This document shows, piece by piece, positions 17,439 through 24,946 of a stretch of 64,000 nt of DNA (position 1 is its first letter; each line of letters opens with the position of its first letter). The stretch is from VBOC01 sp964512655 (GTDB lineage Bacteria; Bacteroidota; Ignavibacteria; UBA10030; SZUA-254): positions 8,190-72,189 of the forward strand of contig CAZEJT010000014.1 in assembly GCA_964512655.1 (NCBI GenBank). The letters are read 5' to 3'. The translations under genes were made by a program, and so were the position numbers. Below the pieces are notes generated by a model, which saw only the letters and a list, made by a program, of their open reading frames with translations, was not told the DNA's origin and ran no database searches.

Positions 17439-18584
17439 TCAGCGGAGGGCCCTCCGGATTGTTTTGACCAGATCCAGTTTTTCCCACGGGAAGCTTCCGC
17501 CCGATCTCCCGAAGTGGCCGTAGGCCGCCGTCTTCCTGTAAATCGGCCGTCGAAGATCGAGCCGCCTGATAATGCCGGCGGGGGAAAGGTCGATCTCCTT
17601 CATGATGATCTTTGCGATGCCGTTGTCCGGAAGCTTACCCGTGCCGTAGGTATTCACGTTGATCGACACAGGCTCCGGGATCCCGATCGCATACGCGACC
17701 TGGATCATGCATTCATCCGCCACTCCCGCCGCCACGAGGTTTTTGGCAATGTGCCTGACCGCGTAGGCTGCGCTCCGGTCCACTTTGGACGGGTCCTTCC
17801 CCGAGAACGATCCTCCTCCGTGAGGCGCGCGGCCGCCGTAGGTATCGACGATAAGCTTGCGCCCGGTCAATCCGCTATCGCCGTGAGGTCCGCCGATTTC
17901 GAACCGCCCGGTCGGGTTCACGTGAAAAATGGTATTCTTGTCGAGGAGGTGCGCCGGAACGACTTTCTTCACAACATGCCGGATGATATCTTCCCTGATC
18001 CTCTTTTGCGAGACGTCTCCGTCGTGCTGCGTGGACACAACGACGGTGTGAACCCTTCTGGGCACTCTCCCCTCGTACTCAACCGTCACTTGGGATTTGG
18101 CATCGGGCCTGAGATAGGGCATCATGCCGTTCCTGGCAGACTTGCGTATCTCGCTCAGGCGCTTCACGATCTTGTGGGCGTACATGATCGGCATCGGCAT
18201 GTACTCGGGGGTTTCGTTGCAGGCGTATCCGAACATCATACCCTGGTCTCCCGCTCCCCCCTTGTCCACGCCGAGCGCGATGTCGGCGGACTGCTGGTGG
18301 ACCGTGGAGATCACCGAGCACGAATCGGCGTCGAACTTGTACTCGGCCTTCGTGTAACCGATCTCGCGGATGACGCTTCGCGCGAGGTTTTGAAACTCAA
18401 CGTACCCTTTGGTCGTGATCTCGCCACCGATGAGGACGAGGCCGGTCGTAACAAAGGTCTCGCATGCGACGCGCGACATCGGATCGACGGCCAGGAGCGC
18501 ATCCAGCACGGCGTCGGAAATCTGATCGCAGACTTTATCCGGATGGCCTTCGGAGACCGATTCGGAGGTAAAGAGATGAGACAT
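17439..18584 (-). CDS. metK: S-adenosylmethionine synthetase
   Basis: A 381-residue methionine adenosyltransferase, which makes SAM from methionine and ATP. The start ATG 18584 follows GAAGGA with a 7-nt spacer. The signature GHPDKVCDQISDAVLD is at residues 13-28. The ATP-binding GDQGMMFGYAC and the phosphate-binding GGGSFSGKDPSKVDRSAAY motifs are intact. It lies 15 nt after a nucleotidyltransferase gene and 38 nt before ahcY. I find no SAM riboswitch in front of the transcript; the nearest visible promoter is upstream of the two tRNA genes. Confidence 0.97.
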   Translation of the reverse strand: MSHLFTSESVSEGHPDKVCDQISDAVLDALLAVDPMSRVACETFVTTGLVLIGGEITTKGYVEFQNLARSVIREIGYTKAEYKFDADSCSVISTVHQQSADIALGVDKGGAGDQGMMFGYACNETPEYMPMPIMYAHKIVKRLSEIRKSARNGMMPYLRPDAKSQVTVEYEGRVPRRVHTVVVSTQHDGDVSQKRIREDIIRHVVKKVVPAHLLDKNTIFHVNPTGRFEIGGPHGDSGLTGRKLIVDTYGGRAPHGGGSFSGKDPSKVDRSAAYAVRHIAKNLVAAGVADECMIQVAYAIGIPEPVSINVNTYGTGKLPDNGIAKIIMKEIDLSPAGIIRRLDLRRPIYRKTAAYGHFGRSGGSFPWEKLDLVKTIRRALR

Positions 18585-18599
18585 GGGCGGATCCTTCAA

Positions 18600-19574
18600 T
18601 TAATGAAAATCAATTTCCGACGAGTCGCCGATGTTGATTCGGTTGAACGAACCCCGGACGACTGCCTTGATCCCGACGATCGATCCCTCAAGAAGCGATT
18701 TATCGACCTGCGCGTCTTCGCCTACGATGCTGTTGCGTACGATAGATTCGGCAACGACCGCGCCGGAGGCGATGGTGGCGAAGGGACCGACGATGGAGTG
18801 GGTTATTTTTGCCTTTGGAGACACGTACACAGGGGGAACGATGACGGCCCCCGGCATCGGGGGCGAAGACTTCTGTTTCTCCAGGAGATGGCGGTTGGTC
18901 GCCAGGAGCGTTTCCGGCTTTCCGCAATCGAACCAGCCGTCGACCGGGAATGTCTTGATCTTTTCTCCGTGCTGGATCATCAGCTGGAGCGCGTCCGTCA
19001 GCTGGTACTCTCCCTTCGTTTTCCGTTCCGTTTTCATCAGCTCCTCGATGCACTCTCGCAGGAGCCGTGGCTGCTGAATCCAGTATAATCCGACGATCGC
19101 GTAATTGCTTGTGGGGTGCTCGGGCTTTTCGATGAGCCGCCTGACAAGCCCATCCTGCATTTCCGCGATGCCGAAGCGGCGCGGATCCTCTACATGCTTT
19201 ACGCCGATTGCGGTGTGATCTCCGTGGATGACCGGCTTGAGGTCGACGTCGAAGATTGTGTCGCCAAGGATGATCAGAAACGGGCCCCTGTCGAATCTCT
19301 CTTTCGCGAGATAGACGGCGTGCGCCAGACCCCTCCGTTCATCCTGTTCGACAAAATCGACCTTGATCTTGTACTCCGAGGTGACGTAGTCGCGAATCAT
19401 GTCGCCGAGGTAACCGACGACGATGGTGGCCTCATCGAATCCGGCGGCGATGATGTGGTCGAGGATGTGGCCGATAATCGGTTTTCCCGCGACGTTCAGC
19501 AGGACTTTCGGAAGTGTAAAGGTGTGAGGCCGAAGCCGGCTGCCGAAGCCGGCGACAGGAATGATGGCTCTCAT
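18600..19574 (-). CDS. Sugar-phosphate nucleotidyltransferase
   Basis: A 324-residue NTP-transferase of the RfbA/GlmU-like superfamily. The N-terminal Rossmann domain has the nucleotide-binding loop GFGSRLRPHT and the Lys in TLPKVLLNVAGKP, with metal-binding Asp in ILGDTIFD. The C-terminal part (from about residue 245) has hexapeptide-like left-handed helix repeats (AKITHSIVGPFATI, AVVAESIVRNSIV). The likely reaction is NTP plus sugar-1-phosphate to NDP-sugar; glucose-1-phosphate is the commonest substrate, but this cannot be fixed by eye. It heads the metK-ahcY gene run, with tRNA-Glu 52 nt upstream on the same strand. Confidence 0.85.
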   Translation of the reverse strand: MRAIIPVAGFGSRLRPHTFTLPKVLLNVAGKPIIGHILDHIIAAGFDEATIVVGYLGDMIRDYVTSEYKIKVDFVEQDERRGLAHAVYLAKERFDRGPFLIILGDTIFDVDLKPVIHGDHTAIGVKHVEDPRRFGIAEMQDGLVRRLIEKPEHPTSNYAIVGLYWIQQPRLLRECIEELMKTERKTKGEYQLTDALQLMIQHGEKIKTFPVDGWFDCGKPETLLATNRHLLEKQKSSPPMPGAVIVPPVYVSPKAKITHSIVGPFATIASGAVVAESIVRNSIVGEDAQVDKSLLEGSIVGIKAVVRGSFNRINIGDSSEIDFH

Positions 19575-19626
19575 ATCTTGTGGAGGGAAGAGTAGTTCAT
19601 CTCATTGCCTGCAGGCCGAATGCATG

Positions 19627-19699
19627 TGCCCCCAACCGGATTCGAACCGGTGTTACAAGCTTGAAAAGCTCGTGTCCTAGGCCTCTAGACGATGGGGGC
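19627..19699 (-). tRNA. tRNA-Glu (anticodon TTC)
   Basis: On the minus strand acceptor GCCCCCA pairs with TGGGGGC, the anticodon loop TTTTCAA gives TTC, and the T arm is CCGGTTCGAATCCGG. Discriminator A follows and CCA is not encoded. Confidence 0.93.
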
Positions 19700-19791
19700 G
19701 AGCCGGATCGCGGACACATCATCGCGGACTAAACCCGGACCTCTTATCCGCCATGCGTGATCGGCACTCTGGGATCCGCAAACGAACCTGG

Positions 19792-19867
19792 GGTGTCCAG
19801 TGGGACTTGAACCCACGACCTCCAGGGCCACAACCTGGCGTTCTAACCAAACTGAACTATGGACACC
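19792..19867 (-). tRNA. tRNA-His (anticodon GTG)
   Basis: On the minus strand the anticodon loop TTGTGGC gives GTG. An extra G at the 5' end (19867) pairs with C at the 3' end (19792), giving the 8-bp acceptor stem that marks tRNA-His. The T arm has GTGGGTTCAAGTCCCAC. Confidence 0.93.
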
Positions 19868-19969
19868 ATCGCATTGTGCCGACAGAGGGCACTCCCCTCC
19901 GCCCGTACCACCACGGCGTGAAGAGTCGGAGGAGGCGAAAATGGGGCCTTCGGGGAAATTAGCGCCCTG

Positions 19970-19998
19970 AAGATACTCAAAATTCGGGGAATAATCAA
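19970..19998 (-). promoter_or_regulatory. Promoter of tRNA-His/tRNA-Glu and possibly metK-ahcY
   Basis: On the minus strand TTGATT (19998-19993), 17 nt, then TATCTT (19975-19970), followed by the GC-rich segment AGGGCGC, which is typical of stable-RNA promoters. The two tRNAs and three protein genes downstream are all on this strand with no terminator visible before 16093. Confidence 0.5.
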
Positions 19999-20121
19999 GG
20001 TATTGAATGGGTAAGGAGTCACATTTTCACGGGCTTTGCTGAGGTTAAGCAATAACTTACAGAGAGCCACCTACGTAAAAAGGTCTATATACCGTAGGCC
20101 GGAATTACGTTGTATACCCGA

Positions 20122-20150
20122 TTGACCTATCCACCCGGAATGGCTATACT
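20122..20150 (+). promoter_or_regulatory. Promoter of the response regulator/sigma-like pair
   Basis: TTGACC (20122-20127), a 17-nt spacer and TATACT (20145-20150). The start near 20157 leaves a leader of about 135 nt before the ATG at 20292. Confidence 0.55.
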
Positions 20151-20291
20151 AAACCTGTCACCCGTTCCAACGTCAAACTACGAGAACGCATCAAGATACA
20201 TTGACCGGCGTTCTCTGCCAATGTGCCTTGAGTGTCGCCTTTCCTGGTGATGGGGCTGGTAATCGCAAATCTTGAGTTGCAGAAGTGAATA

Positions 20292-20771
20292 ATGATCGAT
20301 GTTGACCGAAAACAACTGGCCGAGATGAAGAGGATTCCACAGAAGGGGTCGCCATCGCTGCGAGTGCTGATCGCGGACGACAACGACACGTTTCGGTCGG
20401 ACCTCCGCCGGTACCTTGAACGGCAGGATTACGTTGACGTCGTCGGGGAAGCCGGAAACGGAATGAGGGCGATCAATCTTGCTCAGGCGCTCAGGCCCGA
20501 TTTGATCCTCCTCGACATCTCGATGCCGGGGGTCGCGGGACCCGAGGCGGTCAGAGTCATAAAGAAGATCGCACCCGATTCAAAGATCGTCTTTGTAAGC
20601 GTTCACGAAGAAGAGGTGTACAGAGACCTTGCCCAACAGATGGGGCTTGGCGGATTCATAATCAAACGAGAGCTCAAAGAGCACTTACCCCGGGTGCTCG
20701 ACATGTTTAAAAGGATCAAAGGATGCCCAACCTCAGACAGAGGACGCCCGGGCAGACATCCCGATGCGTGA
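20292..20771 (+). CDS. Receiver-only response regulator
   Basis: A 159-residue CheY-like protein with a single receiver domain (about residues 22-140). Acidic pocket residues are Asp29 and Asp30 (LIADDND), the phosphorylation site is Asp75 (LILLDISMPG), and the switch Ser103 and Lys115 are present (FVSVH, FIIKREL). The receiver most resembles NarL-type regulators, yet no helix-turn-helix output domain follows; the tail is a short basic segment. It has its own promoter, and an ECF sigma-like gene follows 31 nt later. Output is therefore probably protein-protein, perhaps with that neighbour. No histidine kinase is nearby. Confidence 0.85.
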   Translation: MIDVDRKQLAEMKRIPQKGSPSLRVLIADDNDTFRSDLRRYLERQDYVDVVGEAGNGMRAINLAQALRPDLILLDISMPGVAGPEAVRVIKKIAPDSKIVFVSVHEEEVYRDLAQQMGLGGFIIKRELKEHLPRVLDMFKRIKGCPTSDRGRPGRHPDA

Positions 20772-20802
20772 TTACCAACACGACGAGAGGGGCGCATAGG
20801 CC

Positions 20803-21387
20803 ATGGTAGTGGAAGAGCCGGGAAAATCGAATTTTGAATCAGCGGGGTTCTTGCATATCAACGCGCTGTATACGTACGCGCAATGGATGATCGACAATGC
20901 GGAGGAATCGAGCGCGGTGTTGCGCGAGGCCTACAGGCAGGCGTTTCGCCATTGGCGCGAAGACCGTGGCGACTGCGATCTCCGGCTCGATCTGTTCAGG
21001 ATTGTGAGAAACCTCATCATAAGGATCAGAGAACCGGGCAACAGACGCCGGAGTGCCCTTCGGAAAGCCGCAGAAGCCGCTCCGCTCCTCAATTCCGATT
21101 CTGCTCAGGGTGCAACGGATCCGATCAAGGAGCCCGTCGTCTCGTTTCTGGAAAATCTCATCCGCAGATCCGTCACCCTGATGCCGGAAGAGTACGGATC
21201 GGCAATTCTCCTTTGCGACATCGACAATCTGTCGTACGGAGAAATCGGCAAGATCATGAATTGCCCCGTCGAGGAAGTTCGGCGCAGAGTAGTCGCCGGT
21301 CAGCGACTCCTTCGCGAACAACTCTCCAAGTACGTCGAACTCCTTGCGAGTCACCCCGATCTGAAAACTGCCGCCCTGACGGCGTAG
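20803..21387 (+). CDS. ECF-type sigma factor-like protein
   Basis: A 194-residue protein with the two-domain layout of extracytoplasmic-function sigma factors. A helical region 2-like part (about residues 20-75, with LFRIVRNLIIRI) and a region 4-like helix-turn-helix (about 130-180, with LSYGEIGKIMNCPVEEVRRR) are seen. Region 2 is divergent, so core-polymerase binding is uncertain. It lies 31 nt after a receiver-only regulator, an unusual pairing. No anti-sigma factor gene adjoins it. The TAG stop (21385-21387) belongs to a GTAG followed by a REP-like palindrome. Confidence 0.7.
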   Translation: MVVEEPGKSNFESAGFLHINALYTYAQWMIDNAEESSAVLREAYRQAFRHWREDRGDCDLRLDLFRIVRNLIIRIREPGNRRRSALRKAAEAAPLLNSDSAQGATDPIKEPVVSFLENLIRRSVTLMPEEYGSAILLCDIDNLSYGEIGKIMNCPVEEVRRRVVAGQRLLREQLSKYVELLASHPDLKTAALTA

Positions 21388-21406
21388 CCGCCGGATCTGC
21401 GCGGCG
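21384..21406 (+). repeat. Degenerate REP element overlapping a stop codon
   Basis: GTAG at 21384-21387 is followed by CCGCCGGATCTGCGCGGCG, which can pair CGCCG with CGGCG. The TAG is the stop codon of the sigma-like gene. Confidence 0.45.
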
Positions 21407-21442
21407 TTGCATTTGCGCCGCTAGTGTTTCTGTTCGTTAAAC

Positions 21443-21470
21443 TGGTGTCACGGTCCATACCGTGACACCG
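21443..21470 (+). repeat. Family B hairpin repeat
   Basis: TGGTGTCACGGT, loop CCAT, then ACCGTGACACC, with the last base of the arm changed. The tail GCGGGATACT is diverged from other copies. Confidence 0.8.
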
Positions 21471-21507
21471 GCGGGATACTCACTCTGCTAATATTCTATC
21501 TCCTCTT

Positions 21508-21556
21508 CGTTCCGCCGCTCCGCGGCGGAACGCTGCTTTGGGGCGCTCCGCGCCCC
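21508..21556. repeat. Family C double-hairpin repeat
   Basis: Two adjoining palindromes: CGTTCCGCCG/CGGCGGAACG (21508-21532) and GGGGCGC-TCC-GCGCCCC (21540-21556). The same pair recurs at 22768-22815 and 46830-46879. Confidence 0.75.
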
Positions 21557-21683
21557 GAATCTCTCTATTCCCTCGCTAATCTCGCTGCACCCGCTTCCAG
21601 CCCTCGCTCCATGCACCCCGACCAGAGTTAGGTTCTCATTTCTTTAAACTTGTTTTTGGCCCTGCGATGCCTTAAACTTGGGC

Positions 21684-22148
21684 ATGTCCGGGCCAGGCGA
21701 CCACGCTAACGTCATTAATCCCCCTCTGTTGCTCCTCAGCGCGATTATACTGGGTGTACTGCTCAACCTCGGATATCCGCTTCCGATCATGGATCAGGCG
21801 ACTGCCAGGATTGCGGGTATCGCCGTGTTTTTCCTGGGATTCTTCATCGGCATCCCTGCCGTGATCCAGATGCGGAAGGCGCGCACGACTCCTAACCCCT
21901 TCAAGCCTACTACCGCCATCGTACAGTCCGGACCCTACCGTTTCACTCGCAATCCCATGTATCTTGGTTTCTGTTTCTGGTATTCGGGGATAGCGCTCTA
22001 CGCAAATTCCGCATGGTCGTTTTTTCTCTTGCCGGTTTTGATCGGAGCGCTGGTAGAGTGGGTGATCGTGCGCGAGGAGGCGTACCTCGAAGGGAAATTT
22101 GGGGCCGAGTACAGAGAGTACAAGAGCCGCGTGAGGCGCTGGCTCTAG
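21684..22148 (+). CDS. Isoprenylcysteine carboxyl methyltransferase-family membrane protein
   Basis: A 154-residue membrane protein with about four helices and the ICMT/PEMT signature in its second half: GPYRFTRNPMYLGF, then EEAYLEGKFGAEYREYKSRV at the C terminus. Members transfer a methyl group from SAM to lipids or small molecules in the membrane. The acceptor is unknown. No ribosome site precedes the ATG. A TTGTTT-17-TAAACT element ends 5 nt before it, so a leaderless transcript is possible. The gene converges on an acetyltransferase gene and shares the palindromic CTAG as stop codon. Confidence 0.8.
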   Translation: MSGPGDHANVINPPLLLLSAIILGVLLNLGYPLPIMDQATARIAGIAVFFLGFFIGIPAVIQMRKARTTPNPFKPTTAIVQSGPYRFTRNPMYLGFCFWYSGIALYANSAWSFFLLPVLIGALVEWVIVREEAYLEGKFGAEYREYKSRVRRWL

Positions 22149-22570
22149 CCGCGCAGCTTCATGTGGAAATGGTGCGATTCGATGAAGAAGCCCTTGTTTA
22201 GGTAGAGACGGTGGGCATCATGCCTGTGATGCCCTGAGTCAAGCGTTATAGCATCAAATCCTTCCTCCCTGGCTTCCTTGAAGATGTAATCAAGCAGTGC
22301 TCCTCCGAATCCCTTGCCCCGGTATCTCGGCAGCGTGCAGAGATCGTCGATGTAAAGCGTCTTCCCGCTGAAGAACATCGTGAGAGGCCGGTATCCGGCA
22401 AACGCGGCGGCTTCATTGTTCTCCTCCGCGTAAATAACGCGAAACCCTTCGGGCCGCATCGACCTGTGCAGCGCCGCCAGATCCTTCCCTTTCAGATGCG
22501 GCCGAAGTTCGAGGATTACCTCTGAACACTTCAGTATATCCGAATCGCTTGCTGCTTCTTTGATCCTCAT
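22145..22570 (-). CDS. GNAT family N-acetyltransferase
   Basis: A 141-residue GCN5-related acetyltransferase. The acetyl-CoA pyrophosphate loop is at RYRGKGFGGALLDYI, preceded by the beta-4 strand YIDDLCTLP and followed by AITLDSGHHRHDAHRLYLNK, a typical C-terminal V-splay region. Substrate cannot be assigned; similar short enzymes act on small amines or proteins. The ATG at 22570 has no strong ribosome site. Its stop TAG overlaps that of the convergent methyltransferase gene. Confidence 0.85.
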   Translation of the reverse strand: MRIKEAASDSDILKCSEVILELRPHLKGKDLAALHRSMRPEGFRVIYAEENNEAAAFAGYRPLTMFFSGKTLYIDDLCTLPRYRGKGFGGALLDYIFKEAREEGFDAITLDSGHHRHDAHRLYLNKGFFIESHHFHMKLRG

Positions 22571-22767
22571 GGATATTCAATCCTATTTGATCCGTTCCGT
22601 GTGGCGCTAAAGTATCTATAACTAGATGGAATTGCAATTCGCCTGGGTTCGGCTGTTTGTTTGCGGGTAGTATCTCTATTACAAAACAAGTGAGTCTCAC
22701 TTTCCATGGCCCTACGTACATTCCATCCTCTTACTCGTTTCCGTCGTCTCACCCCCTCCTAGTCGTT

Positions 22768-22815
22768 CGTTCCGCCGCTCTGCGCCGGAACGCGCCGTTG
22801 GGCGCTCTGCGCCCC
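22768..22815. repeat. Family C double-hairpin repeat
   Basis: CGTTCCGCCG followed by a slightly diverged CGCCGGAACG, then GGGCGCTCTGCGCCC. Same order and spacing as the copy at 21508. Confidence 0.7.
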
Positions 22816-22851
22816 GGCCCAAATCTCCCCCAACCCCGGTCGGCATCGGAG

Positions 22852-22874
22852 GTAGGCGCCGGCTTTAGCCCGCG
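22852..22874 (+). repeat. REP element
   Basis: GTAG at 22852-22855, then CGCCGGCT-TT-AGCCCGCG with one changed base in the second arm. Confidence 0.65.
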
Positions 22875-23033
22875 CGATCCACCCAGGCACGCGCTCTCGT
22901 GAAAGCACGTCCAGGCAGGACGCTAATACCATTTGTTTTTCAATCCGTCTCTGCTTACCATTGGCTTGGGAGCTGCCGCATTCGACCATCCCCTAAACTG
23001 GTCGAGTCAGTAGGGAATCCGGCTAGAGTGAAT

Positions 23034-23642
23034 ATGAAGCCAGCCACCGCGATAATGCTTTCCTTCCTATGCGCCTGCAGCGGGATCGAACATTCATCTG
23101 AAATTGTCGTCCAGGAATCGGTCTCATTTCCCCTCAGGAGTGGATCTACTTGGGTATATGCGCTGTACGATTCCGTCAGTCAGCTTCGTGATACGCTGAC
23201 AGCGAGGATCGTAAAGGTTACAGAGACAAAAGACGGAGCGCGCTCTGTCTGGCTGCTCAAATACCTTCAGCACACTGACACCGCGTTTGTGGATCGGTCG
23301 GGAGACACGCTCCGCTTCCGCCATTTCCATCCCGACCTATTCAAGGATAATCTATCCCTCGAATTCCCCCTTGATCCGGGGAAAGTTTGGTCTGACGAAT
23401 TAGCGAGGACTTACTCAGTCATATCGATTGACACTGTTTCTTGGGGAGGGGGGGCGCGGGGGGAAAGCGCGCATGTAGAGATTCACTATGGAGACGTCGG
23501 CGATTCTGGCCACACCGATTTTTGGATTGAGCCGCGTGTCGGCATCGTCCGATTTCTGATATTCCTTTTTGTGGTGGATTCGGACATTTCCCCCAGAATG
23601 AACCAGAGTTGGACTTTGCTCACCTATACCAGTTCCTCGTGA
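23034..23642 (+). CDS. Putative lipoprotein of unknown function
   Basis: A 202-residue protein. Residues 1-15 (MKPATAIMLSFLCAC) form a lipoprotein signal with Cys13 or Cys15 as the lipidation site. The mature part is beta-rich, starts with SFPLRSGSTWVYALYD and has WIEPRVGIVRFL near the end, a pattern common in small exported Bacteroidota proteins. A GTG at 23028 is an alternative start. Its TGA overlaps the GTG of the following T9SS cargo gene (GTGA), so the pair is translationally coupled and may work together at the cell surface. AT-richer than the housekeeping genes around. Confidence 0.65.
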   Translation: MKPATAIMLSFLCACSGIEHSSEIVVQESVSFPLRSGSTWVYALYDSVSQLRDTLTARIVKVTETKDGARSVWLLKYLQHTDTAFVDRSGDTLRFRHFHPDLFKDNLSLEFPLDPGKVWSDELARTYSVISIDTVSWGGGARGESAHVEIHYGDVGDSGHTDFWIEPRVGIVRFLIFLFVVDSDISPRMNQSWTLLTYTSSS

Positions 23643-24928
23643 AAATCGGCTCCCGATCGGTAACTTCGATCATTCTCCTGCTCTGCGCGAGCACAGGCAC
23701 GATACCCCAAACATTAACTGCCACGGATGGAGATCTCAATTACCTGGCGACGGGGGTCACCTACACACTCCTCTACCAATCCGATCCGGATTCTCAAGTG
23801 ACTCCTATTGTCACAGGTGGTGAATGGGGAGATCCTATGAAGTTCATATACTCGGGGTCGCCCGGGGCGAAGATTCGCGTTCAGTTCGTTCTCCCGACTA
23901 TCCTGCACAGCAGATGCGACGAATCTCTCCCCTGCTCATTCTTGTCCGACGCGCTCTATTGGGAGGAGAGAGCAACGCGGCTGAATCCGAATATTCCACA
24001 AGACCTCACAACAGATTCAAGCGGAAGAATAGCGCTTGACCTCGGCGCAACCGTTTCGATTCCGCCAGGCATTACGCGAACTGAATTTCACAATCGGGTC
24101 ACCTGTTTTGCGCAGAATACAGTCGAGGGCGACACGCTTTCCAGCTCTGCAGACTTAACCGCCTTCATGTATTGGGCTGGTGGGTTCTATTACCCTCCGG
24201 ATGGAGATCTGGGCAATTTATCGAGGGGTGTTACATACACAATTGTTCCTGGTTCTGTCGGTAATCCAATCACCCCCATTCTCAATGGCCTGGAGCAAGG
24301 AACAATACCCAAACTCCAGTTTGACGTGAATACCGGTTCAACAATTTGGGTTAAGTGGATACTTCCGAAGGGCATCATTAGCGACGACGGTAACGAATCC
24401 CTCCCTTGTCGATTCGCCCAAGATGCGATGCTTTTCCAAGAGACGGGCGCGCGTTTTGATCCGAATCAAATAGACACAATTCAGGTCGGACCCCATTGTT
24501 CCGTCACCCTGGAGATAGGCATCACCGCATCGGTTCCGGCAGGTGTGCCGCTTGGCAGTTATACTGCTCAATTAATATTTGAGGCGGGATACGTCGGCAC
24601 TCCGCCGGGGGGAAGTGAGATCGGATTACTATATACTGCAGGCGTAAGCTCTCATGACATTCCAGAACGATTTACCCTCCTTCAAAACTATCCCAACCCG
24701 TTCAACTCGTCCACGACCATCACGTACGGCCTGGCGGCCCCTTCGAACGTCACGCTCAAAATCTTCGATGTCATCGGCCGCCAGATCGCTACGCTTCCGG
24801 AGGGACTCCAATATGCCGGCTGGCATACGGTCGGGTGGGGTGCTTCCGATGCGCCCAGCGGAGTGTACTTTTACAGACTTGAGGCAGGGAATTCCGTCTC
24901 AGTGAAGAAATTATTGCTTTTGAGGTAA
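23639..24928 (+). CDS. Secreted protein with duplicated domain and T9SS type A sorting domain
   Basis: A 429-residue protein whose GTG start overlaps the preceding lipoprotein stop. A signal peptide covers residues 1-24. The body holds two related units of about 150 residues: unit 1 from DGDLNYLATGVTYTLL (residue 30) and unit 2 from DGDLGNLSRGVTYTIV (residue 188). Each has a PI(V/L) turn and a shared (D/N)ESLPC motif. The last 85 residues are a Por secretion domain (FTLLQNYPNPFNSST, KIFDVIGRQIATL, then PSGVYFYRLEAG), which directs passage through the type IX system and surface attachment. The repeat unit is not one I recognise. Confidence 0.8.
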   Translation: MKIGSRSVTSIILLLCASTGTIPQTLTATDGDLNYLATGVTYTLLYQSDPDSQVTPIVTGGEWGDPMKFIYSGSPGAKIRVQFVLPTILHSRCDESLPCSFLSDALYWEERATRLNPNIPQDLTTDSSGRIALDLGATVSIPPGITRTEFHNRVTCFAQNTVEGDTLSSSADLTAFMYWAGGFYYPPDGDLGNLSRGVTYTIVPGSVGNPITPILNGLEQGTIPKLQFDVNTGSTIWVKWILPKGIISDDGNESLPCRFAQDAMLFQETGARFDPNQIDTIQVGPHCSVTLEIGITASVPAGVPLGSYTAQLIFEAGYVGTPPGGSEIGLLYTAGVSSHDIPERFTLLQNYPNPFNSSTTITYGLAAPSNVTLKIFDVIGRQIATLPEGLQYAGWHTVGWGASDAPSGVYFYRLEAGNSVSVKKLLLLR

Positions 24929-24939
24929 TATTTACCTCA
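24921..24939. promoter_or_regulatory. Palindrome across a stop codon between two T9SS genes
   Basis: TGAGGTAA-TAT-TTACCTCA is a perfect 8-bp inverted repeat. It includes the TAA stop of the upstream gene and ends 7 nt before the next ATG (24947). It could be a weak terminator or an operator; no T-run follows. Confidence 0.35.
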
Positions 24940-24946
24940 TTCTCCC

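Larger units (their letters stand above)
19868..20291. other. Divergent intergenic region without genes
   Basis: About 420 nt between tRNA-His (minus) and the response regulator (plus). It contains one promoter for each direction and a spaced inverted repeat CCTACG...CGTAGG around 20069-20098. No open frame looks real. Confidence 0.6.
22571..23033. other. Repeat-bearing intergenic region
   Basis: About 460 nt with no convincing gene. It contains a family C double hairpin (22768-22815) and a REP element (22852-22874). Base composition falls towards the AT-richer accessory genes on the right. Confidence 0.6.

Noticed and set aside
19575..19626. SAM riboswitch controlling the metK gene run
   Set aside because: Only 52 nt separate the first gene from tRNA-Glu and no SAM aptamer features are visible there.
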